Positions 1 to 8,272 of a stretch of 64,000 bases of DNA are shown here, piece after piece. Location of the stretch: positions 26,795-90,794 of the forward strand of contig NZ_RCHC01000015.1 in NCBI RefSeq assembly GCF_003664645.1, read 5' to 3'. This DNA comes from Acinetobacter chengduensis (GTDB lineage Bacteria > Pseudomonadota > Gammaproteobacteria > Pseudomonadales > Moraxellaceae). The translations under genes were made by a program, and so were the position numbers. Position 1 is the stretch's first letter. Every line of letters starts with the position of its first letter. The notes under the pieces were generated by a model. The model saw nothing but the letters and a program-made list of their open reading frames with translations, was not told the origin of the DNA and made no database searches.

Positions 1-234
1 ACCCACGACACCTTGAGTGAAACCAGATTCTAATTTAAAAATTGCAGATTGCGCAGTTGAGCGATTGTCTGGAGCACCTTTTTTATCACGATCAATAAAA
101 CCAGTACGGAACAGCACAGTACCTTCAGCATCTTCTACAAAGCCTTTAGCTTCGCTTTGTTCGCTCGCGTATACAGAGGAGATTAAAAAGGCATTTACAA
201 GTAAAGCCAGTGTCAATTGTTTTGATTTGAGCAT
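1..234 (-). CDS. OprD-family outer membrane porin, N-terminal part (runs off the window)
   Basis: Reading leftward from an ATG at 234, 78 codons stay open to the window edge. Residues 1-22 form a signal peptide (charged MLKSK start, hydrophobic core, cleavage near VYA-SEQ). The mature start, with EAKGFVEDAEGTVLFRTGF and a following Asp/Lys-rich turn, looks like Acinetobacter OprD-type porins, which let amino acids, aromatic acids or carbapenems cross the outer membrane. A GAGG ribosome site lies 10 bases before the ATG. The substrate cannot be told from this fragment, and the C-terminal barrel is outside the window. Confidence 0.75.
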   Translation of the reverse strand, partial: MLKSKQLTLALLVNAFLISSVYASEQSEAKGFVEDAEGTVLFRTGFIDRDKKGAPDNRSTAQSAIFKLESGFTQGVVG

Positions 235-802
235 TGGGAGAGAGCCTCATGCAAAAAAGTGTTGTGAAAAGGTATGTCGATTGTATAAGTATTCTATAAA
301 AATACATTACTTTTATTGAATTTATACAACTAAAGTCATGCATTTTTTAGATAAGAAGTATTGATGATATTTCTAAGCTATTAGAAAGCTTGGAAATCTA
401 TTTTTAATAATGAGTAAAAACATAAAGATAATTGAGCTTAATAGTCGCTGGTTTGTAAGTCTTATCATTGCTGGGACGACTAAGTTATAGGGTGACTGAT
501 AAGGTATTGAATTTTTTGCTTAATCCTATTTTTTTAAAATAAGAATTGAATCTTTAATAAAATTTAACCCCATGATTTAAATCATGGGGTGTATTCAATA
601 AATAGAGATAAATAACATAAAATAAATCATTAAAATCTGTACCCATATTCGCATCAGCATTAAAAATCTAAAGCTTTGTTATAAATATCAAGGCTGTTTT
701 TAATTGCTGAACTTTACTCAATGGTAAAGTGAGAATAGAATTCGCACGAAAATTGATACGAAAAAATACCACAGCACATTTTCAAATTTTGGGGACTTTA
801 TT
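235..802. other. Divergent intergenic region with a 24-bp perfect palindrome
   Basis: This 568-bp AT-rich spacer separates the divergent porin genes and must hold both promoters. No gene of credible length or codon use is seen. The only clear structure is a perfect palindrome at 567-590 (arms ACCCCATGAT/ATCATGGGGT around TTAA). Confidence 0.6.
567..590. repeat. 24-bp perfect palindrome between divergent porin genes
   Basis: Two 10-base arms (ACCCCATGAT and ATCATGGGGT) flank TTAA with no mismatch. On the minus strand it is followed by a T-rich stretch, so it could act as a terminator, but no gene ends here. It could equally be a dimeric regulator site. The function is not known. Confidence 0.5.
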
Positions 803-1573
803 ATGCTGTTCATTTCACTTCGCCGTGCGTTATGTGTCGCACTTTCATTTTACGCACTTCCAAGTTTGGCCGCAGAAACGACGGATGCAGAGCCTCATGC
901 GATTTCAGGCAGTGTATCTGTGGTAAATAAATATATTTACCGTGGTGGTGAAGAAAATGATGATGTGACACTACAAGGTGGTGTGCAATATGATCATCAA
1001 AGTGGTGTGTTTGCGGGATATTGGGGATCAATGTTGGGCTATGACCCTACGGATGAAACACAAAACAGTGGCTTTGAACACGATGTTTATATTGGCTATG
1101 GCGGTCAATTAAATGATCAATGGAGCTATAGTAGCCAAGTAACTGCTTATATTTACCAAGGCGGTGGTTCAGTTTATAACGATGATCGTTCATCGAAGCG
1201 CCGTACTACAGGCATAGAGTTGAATAATACACTGAATTACCAAGACCTCAGCTTAGGTTTAGGCGTGTTGCTATCTGATGTGAATTACGGCAATGCTGGC
1301 GATGTATATGTCAGTGCGGGTTATCAATATGCGCTTCCTTATGATGTTACTGCAAAAGCATTAGTGGCTGCCTACATTTATAATGATCATGGCGATGATG
1401 ATTTTGTAGAAACACGCAAAAGCTTCCGCTTTAATGAAGCTCGCTTAGGCTTAAGCAAAGCTTTAGGCAGTACAGGTGCAGACGTTTTTGTTGAACAAGT
1501 GTGGGGAGGCAAAGATCGTATGGGTGAGAAATTTGATAATCCAACCTTGGTTGGCCTGAACTATAATTTTTAG
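803..1573 (+). CDS. TorF-type putative outer membrane porin, copy 1
   Basis: This 256-aa secreted protein has a signal peptide at about residues 1-23 (cleavage near SLA-AET). The mature part is made of alternating beta strands rich in Gly and Tyr, starting with SGSVSVVNKYIYRGGEEND and ending in a terminal Phe (GLNYNF), as expected for a small outer membrane barrel. The pattern V-N-K-Y-[IV]-[FY]-R-G is that of the TorF/Gcw_chp family, whose physiological substrate is not established. A GGGGA ribosome site precedes the ATG by about 9 bases, and a strong terminator follows at 1619. It is related to the next gene (1946-2710), so the two may be an old duplication. Confidence 0.75.
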   Translation: MLFISLRRALCVALSFYALPSLAAETTDAEPHAISGSVSVVNKYIYRGGEENDDVTLQGGVQYDHQSGVFAGYWGSMLGYDPTDETQNSGFEHDVYIGYGGQLNDQWSYSSQVTAYIYQGGGSVYNDDRSSKRRTTGIELNNTLNYQDLSLGLGVLLSDVNYGNAGDVYVSAGYQYALPYDVTAKALVAAYIYNDHGDDDFVETRKSFRFNEARLGLSKALGSTGADVFVEQVWGGKDRMGEKFDNPTLVGLNYNF

Positions 1574-1618
1574 TTCATAACGATGATGTGACTAAAACAT
1601 ATTGCTTTTGAGCGTAGA

Positions 1619-1649
1619 GTGCATAAATGTGAATTTATGCACTTTTTTT
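1619..1649 (+). terminator. Rho-independent terminator after TorF copy 1
   Basis: A 10-bp stem (GTGCATAAAT/ATTTATGCAC) with a GTGA loop is followed directly by seven T residues. Confidence 0.85.
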
Positions 1650-1945
1650 ATGCATTTTTACGACACTTTGATGAAAAAGTGTGCATTAAAGGCGCTTTAA
1701 TATATAAATAGTTACATGTTGTCATCGCATTGAAACTTTGGTCGACTTATTCAAATGGATGCATCGAAAAAATATGATTTTAGATATTAAGATTTATTTT
1801 TTTATATAAATAATAATAAAAAACAATATTTTATTTATTTCAAAGAACAACTTGAATGCTGAGCTGAGATTTATGAACTCAAAGTTGGCACAGCACTTGC
1901 TAATCCTTGTTGAGTATTCAAGATAAAATCGGGTGGGGATTTAAA
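1650..1945. other. AT-rich leader region of the second TorF gene
   Basis: About 300 bp of very AT-rich DNA without a credible gene. It should contain the promoter and leader of the porin starting at 1946. No specific operator could be recognised. Confidence 0.5.
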
Positions 1946-2710
1946 ATGTTAAAAAAACTATTGGCTGTATCTGTATTGGCAACAACATCTGGTGCGGTAT
2001 TGGCAGAAGATAAAGCAACAATGCCTTATGGTTTGTCTTTTAGTGGTAATGCTGCCATCACCACAGATTACCGTTTCCGTGGGGTAACACAAAATCAGTC
2101 AGATCCAGCATTACAAGCCGGTTTTACTTTGGCACATGAGTCAGGTATTTATGTTGGCCTGTGGGGTTCAAATGTTAACTTTGGTACAGTTTCACCAAGC
2201 TTAGAATTAGATCCTTCTATTGGTTATGCAACAACATTAGAAAGCTTTAGCAGTAAGCCTGTATTGGATGTAGGTGTGGTTTATTATAACTACCCAAGCT
2301 CAAGTGACTTAAATTGGACAGAGTTTTATGGCAAGTTAACTTTTGCTGATGTATTTGGATCGGGCGATAGCTTACTCACAAATATTAACTATACCAATGA
2401 CTATGCAGCTGCAGACACCAGTAGCTGGAACTTTACTGCCGGCTATTCAATTCCATTTAGTGATACGGGCTTTGGTGGTGTGGCTGGCCTAGGTTATACA
2501 GTGGTTGATGATAAGAATAAATATGCATTTGGTGGCGACGATAACTACATTGACTGGAAAGTAGGAGTGACTTACGGCTTTAAATCAATTGAAGGTGCAA
2601 CTGCGGAACTAGCAGCGGTAGGTACAAATATTGATACCAAAAAAATGTCGCATGCTGAAGAGCGTGGCGTAGAAACAGGTGCAGTATTTACACTTACTAA
2701 GACTTTCTAA
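1946..2710 (+). CDS. TorF-type putative outer membrane porin, copy 2
   Basis: The protein has 254 aa when started at the ATG at 1946, which is preceded by a good GGTGGGGA ribosome site; an upstream TTG at 1907 in the same frame is less likely. Residues 1-20 are a signal peptide (cleavage near VLA-EDK). The mature protein opens with LSFSGNAAITTDYRFRGVTQ, the family hallmark of TorF-type porins, and continues in short amphipathic beta strands to a terminal Phe (TLTKTF). It is monocistronic and ends at a bidirectional terminator shared with the comM remnant. The substrate is unknown. Confidence 0.8.
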   Translation: MLKKLLAVSVLATTSGAVLAEDKATMPYGLSFSGNAAITTDYRFRGVTQNQSDPALQAGFTLAHESGIYVGLWGSNVNFGTVSPSLELDPSIGYATTLESFSSKPVLDVGVVYYNYPSSSDLNWTEFYGKLTFADVFGSGDSLLTNINYTNDYAAADTSSWNFTAGYSIPFSDTGFGGVAGLGYTVVDDKNKYAFGGDDNYIDWKVGVTYGFKSIEGATAELAAVGTNIDTKKMSHAEERGVETGAVFTLTKTF

Positions 2711-2730
2711 ACGAAGCATATAAATCTAAA

Positions 2731-2761
2731 AAGCCCTTAATATGCTGTCTATTAAGGGCTT
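2731..2761. terminator. Bidirectional terminator between TorF copy 2 and comM
   Basis: A 12-bp perfect stem (AAGCCCTTAATA/TATTAAGGGCTT) with a 7-base loop lies between two converging genes. T/A-rich stretches on both sides suit termination in both directions. Confidence 0.8.
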
Positions 2762-2800
2762 CTCTTTGTCTGAAATATTTGTAAACCAATAGAATAGCAA

Positions 2801-3450
2801 TTAAGACGGACTACGATAGGACAAAGCTTCTGTTAAATGTGCTGTTTGAATCTGCTCCGCTTGTGCAAGGTCTGCAATGGTACGTGCAACCCGCAGTACC
2901 CGATGATAAGCACGTGCTGATAAATCGAGTCGTTGCTGTGCCATGGTCATGATATTTTGTGCCGCTGTGTCTAGCATGGCAAATTGTTCTAATTGCTTTG
3001 GACTGAGCGCCATATTCACTGTGTTTTGGCGCTGTATTTGACATTCATAGGCTTGTAATACACGCGCTCGGACCGTAGTCGAGTTTTCTACAGTTTGTGT
3101 ATTTTGTAGTTCATTTGCATGTAGGGGTGGCACATCGATATGCAGATCAATACGGTCGAGTAAAGGCCCTGAAATACGATTTTGATAGCGTTTAATGGCA
3201 TCAGGTGAACACTGACAACGTGCATCTTGGTTAAATGCGTAGCCACATGGGCAGGGGTTCATGGCAGCAACCAATTGAAAGTTGGCTGGGAAGGTAATTT
3301 GACGCGAGGCACGAGAAATTACAATTTCTTTAGATTCCAGTGGTTGTCTTAAAACTTCCAAAACCTTGCGATCAAACTCAGGTAACTCATCTAGAAAAAG
3401 CACGCCTAAATGTGCCAAGGTAATTTCCCCAGGTTTAGGGTTTGAACCCC
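2801..3450 (-). pseudogene. comM: comM (YifB-type AAA+ ATPase), 3' fragment cut off by transposon
   Basis: This is the last 214 codons of comM, starting at Ser281 of the ancestral protein (SNPKPGEITLAHLGVLFLDELPEF). It carries Walker B (LFLDE), the sensor and Arg-finger region of the Mg-chelatase-type AAA+ core, and the C-terminal helical domain. ComM is a hexameric helicase that aids branch migration during natural transformation. The 5' half is at 21298-22137. Removing 3451-21302 joins the two halves in frame as ...LVGGG-SNPKPG..., giving a 494-aa protein of normal family length. As it stands the fragment lacks Walker A and any proper start. An in-frame start in transposon DNA (about 3481) exists but is unlikely to yield function. 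Confidence 0.95.
3446..3450. repeat. Target site duplication, left copy (ACCCC)
   Basis: ACCCC directly precedes the TGTCA end of the element and is repeated at 21298-21302 after the other end. Five-base duplications are the rule for Tn7-superfamily transposition. Confidence 0.95.
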
Positions 3451-3476
3451 TGTCATTTACAATAATAGAAGCTAGT
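3451..3476 (+). repeat. Left terminal inverted repeat
   Basis: This 26-base end begins TGTCATTTACAATAATAGAA and runs on to GCTAGT. It matches the reverse complement of 21272-21297 at 23 of 26 positions. The TGT tip is where TnsA/TnsB would cut and join. Confidence 0.92.
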
Positions 3477-3584
3477 GGCATTATATAAATTCAGCTAGTT
3501 GCATGTCGTTTTGTACAGAAATAAAAGCTAGTTTTTACAATAATAAGGGCTAGTAGATTACAAAACTACAATAATAGGGGCTAG
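3456..3584. promoter_or_regulatory. Left-end array of four TnsB-binding-type repeats
   Basis: Four 20-bp direct repeats of the form TTTACAATAATARRRGCTAG lie at 3456-3475, 3512-3531, 3534-3553 and 3565-3584. The second is the most diverged (TGTACAGAAATAAAAGCTAG). Tn7-type ends carry such arrays as transposase (TnsB) binding sites, and the spacing sets the synapsis. The last copy ends 22 bp before the tnsA start, so TnsB binding could also repress the transposase operon (inference). Confidence 0.8.
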
Positions 3585-3606
3585 TAGATTACTCTTGAGG
3601 TCTGAT

Positions 3607-4317
3607 ATGAAAAGAATAAGTGATGAATATAGTCCCGTTAGAAAAGCCCAAACCGTTTACGGAAGTATTTCGGGGAATTACTCTTTTAGGGGAGAAAAAA
3701 CGATTTGGTTTGAATCCACTTTGGAGCGTGATTTTCTTTTTAAGCAAGAATATAACAGTAATGTTATTGATGTGGTTGAACAGCCTATTTCTATTCCTTA
3801 TATAACTGAATTAGGAAATGAATCGGTATATACCCCTGATTATTTGGTGCAATTTTCAAGTGCAATTTATAATGATATTGATTTCTTTCCTGCACCATTA
3901 TTGATTGAAATTAAGCCTAGAAAAAAATTAAAGGAAGATTGGAATACCCTTAGACCAAAATTTAGGGCAGCTTATGCTTTAGCTTCTGAAAAGGCATGGA
4001 AATTCAAAATTATTGATGAGTCTCGTTTGTATGATCAATATTGGGAAAATATCAATTTTTTAAAAAGATTCAGACGTTCTCATGTTGATGAGGTAGATCA
4101 GAGAGTATTAATTGAAACTTTATTAAAACTAGGCTTTTCAACAGTTAATCAATTGCCTGCTTATATTTTTAAAGATGAAAAAAATGTATTAAAGGCTATT
4201 CGCCAAATATGGGTTTTAATTTCAAAAAATATACTTGCTTGCGATCTATATAACCCTTTTACTACTGAAACTGTTATTTGGGTAAATGATGGCTCTAAAG
4301 CACAAGGAGTTATTTAA
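3607..4317 (+). CDS. tnsA: TnsA-type transposon endonuclease (TniC)
   Basis: This 236-aa restriction-enzyme-like nuclease makes the 5' cuts at the transposon ends with TnsB and allows cut-and-paste movement. Visible landmarks from the ATG at 3607 are FESTLERDF (Glu40), YTPDYLV (Asp78) and LLIEIKPRKKL (Glu101, Lys103), the E-D-ExK catalytic set. A C-terminal helical domain would touch TnsC. The ATG at 3607 has GAGG six bases upstream; an in-frame TTG at 3595 is less likely. The gene abuts tnsB with no gap, and its first bases follow the TnsB-site array. It is AT-rich compared with the flanking chromosome. Confidence 0.9.
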   Translation: MKRISDEYSPVRKAQTVYGSISGNYSFRGEKTIWFESTLERDFLFKQEYNSNVIDVVEQPISIPYITELGNESVYTPDYLVQFSSAIYNDIDFFPAPLLIEIKPRKKLKEDWNTLRPKFRAAYALASEKAWKFKIIDESRLYDQYWENINFLKRFRRSHVDEVDQRVLIETLLKLGFSTVNQLPAYIFKDEKNVLKAIRQIWVLISKNILACDLYNPFTTETVIWVNDGSKAQGVI

Positions 4318-6222
4318 ATGATACAGGATGATTCAGTAAAGATTGATAGAAAACGCCTAGTTATTAAACCAAATGCAATTGTTGGTTATAAAGGTAATAA
4401 ATATAAAATTATCAATATTTTAAATGCAAAAGATGTCGTGATTGCAAATTTGGAATCTGCTCGAAGTTTACAAGTGAACATAAGGGAATTATCTGTTTTA
4501 AGTGAAGATAATTCTAAGCTTAACCAAGGTGAGGATATTTCTGCTGAGTCATGGCAAATCGCTTTAGATCATTATGAAATTATTAGGGAACTCATTGACT
4601 ATTCCACAGTTGAGGCGGTTAAGAAGACTGCAAGTGAACATAATCTTCATGTAAATACTATTTGGAAATGGCTTAAAGCTTACCGAGAAAACAAGTCTAT
4701 CTTAGCTTTAGTCCCAAAAAAACGTGGTTGGACAACAGAAAAAACAAGGTTGTCGCCTGAATTAAATCATATTATTCAACAAGCGATCCATACTAAGTAT
4801 TTAACAAGTTTAAAGCCAAGTGTTGCCAAAACAATTTTGGAAGTGAAGCTTGAGTGCTTCAAAAGAAAAATTGAACCACCTCATGACAATACGATTCGCT
4901 ATAGAATTGAAGCCCTTAATGGCTATGAAGTGACTAAGGCAAGATACGGAAAAAAGGCTGCTAAAGATAAGTATGAAGCATCAGCAGGGACTTTTCCGAA
5001 TGCAGACTATCCTTTGGCGTATGTGCAGATTGATCACACTCCTTTAGATATAGAAATCGTTGATGAACAATACCGTGAAACAATAGGCAAGGCATATTTG
5101 ACATTAGCAATTGATGTTTTTAGTAGAATGATTGTTGGTTATTACCTTTCTTTAGAAGCTCCAAGTGCAACATCGGTAGCAATGTGTATTTCATCAGCCA
5201 TTATTTCAAAGAAAAGAAAACTGCTTGAGTTAGATGTGGATGGTGAGTGGGATATCGAAGGTATTATGGATTCAGTCCATTCTGATAATGGTTCTGATTT
5301 TAGAACAAACCATCTGCATAAAGCATGTCTAAAGTACGATATTAATTGGGAGTATCGACCTATTGGTGGTGCAAAATATGGTGGGCATATTGAGCGTTTA
5401 CTTGGAATCGTAAATCTTGAAATGCATGTTTTAGATGGAACGACTAAATCTAATATTTTTGAAAAAGGAACTTATGATTCCGCTAAGAATGCTTGTTTAA
5501 CACTTCGTGAATTAGAACATTACATCGTCTATTGGATTGTAAATGTTTATCATAAAAGCAAGCATTCAATACTTGAAATTCCGCCACAACAAATGTGGGA
5601 AGAGGGTATTTGGGGAACAAAATTTAAAGTTGGTACTGGTTTAAAAGAAAGGGTTGCGGATGAAGCAACACTATTTTTGGATTTCGCCCCTGAATTTGAA
5701 TCAACCATTCAAAGAACGGGCGTAAAAAAAGATAAACTTTTTTATTTTGCTGATTGTTTAAGACCTTGGATCAATGCGATTGATCCAACTGACGATGAGA
5801 AAAAGCGTAAAAGAAAGTTTATTTTTAAAAGAGATCCTCGTGATATTTCAATGATTTGGTTTTATGAACCGAATACAAATACATATTTTAAAGTACCTAC
5901 AGCCAAACGTGAAATTCCATCAATCGGATTGCATGAATATAGACAAGTCCAAGCATATCTTAAGAGTGAGCGATTAGATACAGTTGATCAAGATGCTATT
6001 TACAGAGCAATTATTTATCTCCGTGAAAAAGTAGATCAAGCCGTGACTTTAACTAAAAAGCAACGCCGAATGAATCAAAGAAAAAAAGAGAATGGTAAGA
6101 TAGTTGCTGCACTACACCATGAAAATAAAAATAATTCAGTTATCCATACAAATGTAGATGCTCCAAAGTCACAAAATAGTTTATGGGATCAAAATTTAAC
6201 TGCTTTTGACGATTTGAGGTAA
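4318..6222 (+). CDS. tnsB: TnsB-type DDE transposase (TniA)
   Basis: This 634-aa rve/Mu-type transposase binds the end repeats and joins 3' ends to the target. The N-terminal region (about 75-200) holds helix-turn-helix DNA-binding domains, for example around VNTIWKWLKAYR. The catalytic triad is visible as Asp239 (QIDHTPLD), Asp323 (HSDNGSDF) and Glu359 (GGHIERLLG), with 35 residues between the last two (D-35-E). A C-terminal beta barrel and basic tail (KKQRRMNQRKKENGK) follow. It begins directly after the tnsA stop and is followed by tnsC after 4 bases, so tnsABC form one operon. No damage is seen. Confidence 0.95.
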   Translation: MIQDDSVKIDRKRLVIKPNAIVGYKGNKYKIINILNAKDVVIANLESARSLQVNIRELSVLSEDNSKLNQGEDISAESWQIALDHYEIIRELIDYSTVEAVKKTASEHNLHVNTIWKWLKAYRENKSILALVPKKRGWTTEKTRLSPELNHIIQQAIHTKYLTSLKPSVAKTILEVKLECFKRKIEPPHDNTIRYRIEALNGYEVTKARYGKKAAKDKYEASAGTFPNADYPLAYVQIDHTPLDIEIVDEQYRETIGKAYLTLAIDVFSRMIVGYYLSLEAPSATSVAMCISSAIISKKRKLLELDVDGEWDIEGIMDSVHSDNGSDFRTNHLHKACLKYDINWEYRPIGGAKYGGHIERLLGIVNLEMHVLDGTTKSNIFEKGTYDSAKNACLTLRELEHYIVYWIVNVYHKSKHSILEIPPQQMWEEGIWGTKFKVGTGLKERVADEATLFLDFAPEFESTIQRTGVKKDKLFYFADCLRPWINAIDPTDDEKKRKRKFIFKRDPRDISMIWFYEPNTNTYFKVPTAKREIPSIGLHEYRQVQAYLKSERLDTVDQDAIYRAIIYLREKVDQAVTLTKKQRRMNQRKKENGKIVAALHHENKNNSVIHTNVDAPKSQNSLWDQNLTAFDDLR

Positions 6223-6226
6223 GACC

Positions 6227-7147
6227 ATGAAACAATATGATTACCTTGCTGAGCATGTCCTTGACACTATGATTCTTAGTGATGCTGAAAGAATTAATAT
6301 TCTTTATGAGGATCGGTGGATTGGTTATCAGAAAGCAATTGCAGTTTTGAATACACTGACTGATATTTTGAAACGACCTAGAAAATTAAGACCAGAATGT
6401 CTTTTAATTGTTGGTGATTCAAATATGGGAAAAACTAAGATTATTCATGAGTTTGCAAAAGAATACTATACTAAGAGAGTTGATGATATGGACATGCAGC
6501 TTATGTCATTGACTAAACCAGTCATTCCTATTCAAGCCCCTGCTAGGGCAAATGTAAAAGATTTATATATTAATATCTTAGATCATTTTTTTGTCCCTTT
6601 TCGTGTCACTGATCCTGAAAGCAAATTAAGGTATCAAGCAACCCATCTACTGCGTAAATATGAAACCAAAATGTTAATTATTGATGAGTTGCATAATTGT
6701 TTAAGTGGGAGTGCTAGGCAACGGCAAGAAGTGATGAATACACTTAAAACGCTAAGCAATGAACTTAGTATGAATATCATTGGTGTTGGTACTCGTGATG
6801 CATCTCTTATTCTTCATACGGATACTCAGTATGCCAGTCGCTTTGAAATTATAGATTTGCCTTTATGGAAATTGGATGCGGATTTTTTAAGACTTCTTTT
6901 AAGTTATGTTCGCTTACTTCCCCTAAAAAAATTATCAAACTTGGCATCACAAGAAATTGCGACCTTACTCTATGAAATTTCAGGTGGTAATTTTGGTGAT
7001 TTAAATCGTTTATTGGTGGAATGTGCAAAAGAAGCAATATTGACTGGTAAAGAAGAAATTACCCTCGAAATTGTTAAAAAATTCAAGTGGCTTAAACCAA
7101 CAGAGGGTGCTCGTAATATTCGCACTATTCAGCTTAATTCTATTTAG
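6227..7147 (+). CDS. tnsC: TnsC-type AAA+ transposition regulator (TniB)
   Basis: This 306-aa ATPase bridges the target selector and the TnsAB transposase. Walker A is GDSNMGKT at residues 63-70, Walker B is MLIIDE at about 149-154 followed by LHNCLSG, and sensor I lies near IIGVGTRDA. It is much shorter than Tn7 TnsC (555 aa) and close to TniB-type proteins, as is usual for the Tn6022 branch. It follows tnsB by 4 bases and precedes tniQ by 18 bases. Confidence 0.93.
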   Translation: MKQYDYLAEHVLDTMILSDAERINILYEDRWIGYQKAIAVLNTLTDILKRPRKLRPECLLIVGDSNMGKTKIIHEFAKEYYTKRVDDMDMQLMSLTKPVIPIQAPARANVKDLYINILDHFFVPFRVTDPESKLRYQATHLLRKYETKMLIIDELHNCLSGSARQRQEVMNTLKTLSNELSMNIIGVGTRDASLILHTDTQYASRFEIIDLPLWKLDADFLRLLLSYVRLLPLKKLSNLASQEIATLLYEISGGNFGDLNRLLVECAKEAILTGKEEITLEIVKKFKWLKPTEGARNIRTIQLNSI

Positions 7148-7165
7148 TATTATTGAGGGTGTAAT

Positions 7166-8272
7166 ATGCCTAATTATGCTCAAAATTGGTTTATACATAC
7201 CCCCATTGAACAAGGTGAAGTATTATCATCATGGCTCATTCGTTCAGCCTTAGACATGGGATGTTCCCCTTTAACACTTATAGAAGCATTGTGGGGTAGA
7301 TGGAGAGCATTAACGATTGATCTTGATCGAGGTATGACGGAAGATCGGCTTGAATTATTATTTGTACATTCTTTTGATGATAAACAAAAAATTTTGAAAA
7401 CAATGCTAACTAATGTGGCTCCCTATCTAGTTAAGAGTTCAAATAGTGGATGGGTTTTAAGTTTAGGTCAGCGTAGTAGATCAAATTTTTCAGGTCGGCA
7501 GGTGTGTACTCAATGTTTTGAAAGTGATGGTAGATCAGCTTATTTACGGTTAATGTGGCGAATGGGGTGGCATTGTTGTTGTGAAAAACATCAAATAAAT
7601 TTAATTGATCATTGTCCGAATTGCGGTGTAGTCATTCAGCCATTTAAAATAGATTTAGAGCATGGATCATTAGCAGTATGTTTCTCATGCCATTTTAATT
7701 TGACTTTATATCAGCCACAACCTAGCAATATTCAAATTTTAGATTTTCAAAAAAATGCAGATAACGTTTTAAAACAAGGCTCAGGTTTATATAATAATCA
7801 AAATATTTCAGCTACCGAATGGTTTGCGATTGCTCGTGCATGGATAAGTGAAATCAGATTACTTGTAGATACAGATAATATTCAACTTATTGAAATGTTT
7901 AAGAGCTTTGGTATAAATTTAAATACCATAACTCCTTTCACACCAATTGCTTTCGAATATTTAAATACAAACGAACGTATAATTTTGCTTTCCATCTTGA
8001 ATGAAATTATGAAAATCCCATGTGAGTTGATTATTGACCGCTCTTATGAGTACGGGATTAGTAGTGCAAATTTTTGGGATAAGCGTAAAAAACTACCGAT
8101 TCAACTTCAACAAATGAAATCAGCAATGATCAAGCCTATAAGAGTATATGCTTTACAACGTGTGAGTTCTCATAATGGAAAACCAAAAGCAAAAAAAACC
8201 GTGCAACGTAAGTGGCTTAATTTGTTAAGAAAATCAAGAAAGAAACGGAGTCATAAGCTTGGCGGAGATTAA
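7166..8272 (+). CDS. tniQ: TniQ/TnsD-family target-selection adaptor (TniD)
   Basis: This 368-aa TniQ protein opens with the family signature GEVLSSWLIRSALDMG. It has a zinc-finger block with VCTQC (Cys114, Cys117), HCCCEKH (Cys137-139, His142) and HCPNCG (Cys150, Cys153). TniQ proteins bind target DNA or another selector and recruit TnsC. The remaining C-terminal part is helical and short compared with Tn7 TnsD, so it probably depends on a partner, most plausibly the overlapping downstream TnsF. GAGGG lies 6-7 bases before the ATG. The end overlaps tnsF by 14 bases, which suggests translational coupling. Confidence 0.9.
   Translation: MPNYAQNWFIHTPIEQGEVLSSWLIRSALDMGCSPLTLIEALWGRWRALTIDLDRGMTEDRLELLFVHSFDDKQKILKTMLTNVAPYLVKSSNSGWVLSLGQRSRSNFSGRQVCTQCFESDGRSAYLRLMWRMGWHCCCEKHQINLIDHCPNCGVVIQPFKIDLEHGSLAVCFSCHFNLTLYQPQPSNIQILDFQKNADNVLKQGSGLYNNQNISATEWFAIARAWISEIRLLVDTDNIQLIEMFKSFGINLNTITPFTPIAFEYLNTNERIILLSILNEIMKIPCELIIDRSYEYGISSANFWDKRKKLPIQLQQMKSAMIKPIRVYALQRVSSHNGKPKAKKTVQRKWLNLLRKSRKKRSHKLGGD

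Noticed and set aside
17..319. 100-aa plus-strand gene at the window start
   Set aside because: It is the complement of the OprD-type porin signal peptide and mature start; no signal or family match of its own.
2801..3481. Separate functional ATPase gene starting in transposon DNA
   Set aside because: The first residues (MPLASIIVNDR) are encoded by the terminal repeat, and the rest is comM from Ser281 without Walker A; it is a fragment.
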